Shown here: positions 27,821 through 28,226 of the stretch, one piece after another | Numbering within the stretch: position 1 is the first letter of the stretch | How the letters are laid out: each line of letters begins with the position of its first letter | Source of the DNA: a virus | Length of the DNA stretch: 28,226 nt | Reading direction: 5' to 3' (one strand) | IMG/VR virus record: IMGVR_UViG_3300037109_000037 | Span: 1 to 28,226 of that record | Position numbers and translations under genes: made by a program | The notes under the pieces: model-generated | Told to the model about the DNA's origin: nothing | The model's database searches: none | The model's input: the letters and a program-made list of their open reading frames with translations, nothing else

Positions 27821-28226
27821 ATGCCTCTATACCTTCCGCCCTCGTCCAGCTCGATCGGCTTGCCGCTCGGCCTCACCGGGGCCACGGCGGCGACCCGGTA
27901 CGTCGGGGGGGCGACCAGTGGGCCGCCTGCCTCCGGCACGTTCGCCGTTGGTGACTTTGTGATCGCGCAGAACGGGCGAGTGTGGGTTTGCATCACGGCA
28001 GGATCACCGGGGACATGGGTCGACGCCGCGCAGCCTCTGGGCGCGCTGGCCGTGGGGCAGGAGTCCCTGCCGAGAGCAGTGCTCTCGGCAGGGAGCGTCC
28101 CCTGCGTGGCCAGTGAACTGGCCTTGACATACTTCACCGCGACTCGCGCTGAAACGTGTACGCAGATCGAGATGTGGACGGCCGACACCGCGGCCGCGCC
28201 CACGCCGTCGCTCTGCCGGATGGGGC
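27821..28226 (+). CDS. Structural protein, 3'-truncated by the window
   Basis: Starts at ATG 27821, three bases after the previous stop, and is open to the right edge (135 codons visible). An N-terminal PSSSSIGLPLGLTGATAATRY leads into VGGATSGPPASGTFAVGDF and VWVCITAGSPGTWVD. This Gly/Thr/Pro-rich repeat-like style, with a 'GDF...G..W.C...GSPGTW' hairpin, is common in phage tail or head fibre/appendage proteins. A 31-bp perfect palindrome lies within it at 28064-28094. Role inferred from style and position. Confidence 0.7.
   Translation, partial: MPLYLPPSSSSIGLPLGLTGATAATRYVGGATSGPPASGTFAVGDFVIAQNGRVWVCITAGSPGTWVDAAQPLGALAVGQESLPRAVLSAGSVPCVASELALTYFTATRAETCTQIEMWTADTAAAPTPSLCRMG
28064..28094. 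repeat. Perfect 15-bp inverted repeat with one-base loop, inside a gene
   Basis: TCCCTGCCGAGAGCA, one G, then its exact reverse complement. It encodes SLPRAVLSAG in the structural gene, so it is not a terminator for that gene and has no T-run. See findings. Confidence 0.7.

Overview
The window is about 28 kb of very GC-rich DNA from the genome of a temperate, tailed, siphovirus-like phage. Genes are packed almost end to end. Most start codons overlap the previous stop as ATGA or GTGA, and GTG starts are frequent (about 17, plus one TTG). The gene content suggests a phage of a high-GC bacterium such as a Chloroflexota or Actinomycetota member; this host assignment is inference and no gene here fixes it.

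Layout, left to right: (1) 3-1711, the end of the tail/structural module on the + strand. (2) 1716-2782, a leftward lysogeny operon with an XRE-type repressor followed by a lipoprotein that may be a lysogenic-conversion gene. (3) 2783-2918, a divergent control region with a consensus -35, a 14-bp perfect palindrome and probable leaderless starts. (4) 2919-13195, a long rightward early operon: Cro-like HTH protein, many small zinc-binding or one-helix membrane proteins, an HNH-like protein, a probable single-strand annealing protein, an SbcD/SbcC nuclease pair, a metallopeptidase-like protein with an altered motif, a MazG-like protein and a DNA-binding regulator. (5) 13216-13476, one leftward gene with a perfect Shine-Dalgarno and a TTG start. 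(6) 13542-18025, a replication and accessory operon: a replication-initiator-like gene carrying seven phased TAACG repeats (likely origin), a RusA-like resolvase, two secreted double-psi beta-barrel-like proteins, a DUF4326-like protein and small membrane proteins. (7) 18022-19270, excisionase-like and tyrosine integrase genes. (8) 19307-19497, a probable attP: the 3' part of a tRNA-His gene flanked by 20-bp direct repeats. (9) 19459-19905, a LuxR-type HTH protein and a phage-encoded initiator tRNA. (10) 19988-22260, a lysis-like module with membrane/holin-like proteins and a papain-like (C1A) cysteine peptidase where an endolysin is expected. (11) 22266-28226, small zinc proteins, small and large terminase, portal, SPP1 gp7/Mu F-like head protein, and the first structural genes, cut by the window edge.

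The order tail - lysogeny - early - int - attP - lysis - terminase - portal fits a free (circular or terminally redundant) phage genome, or a contig opened within the head/tail region. It is not the order of a single integrated prophage, where int and att would lie at one end. The missing capsid, tape-measure and most tail genes should lie between the right and left ends of the window.

How the parts work together: the repressor and Cro-like protein face each other across one operator region and set lysis or lysogeny. SbcCD plus the annealing protein and RusA would form the recombination set. The initiator-like gene would bind its own internal TAACG repeats to start replication. Integrase and Xis would act on the adjacent attP. 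The cysteine peptidase and membrane proteins would release virions, which are packaged by the terminase through the portal.
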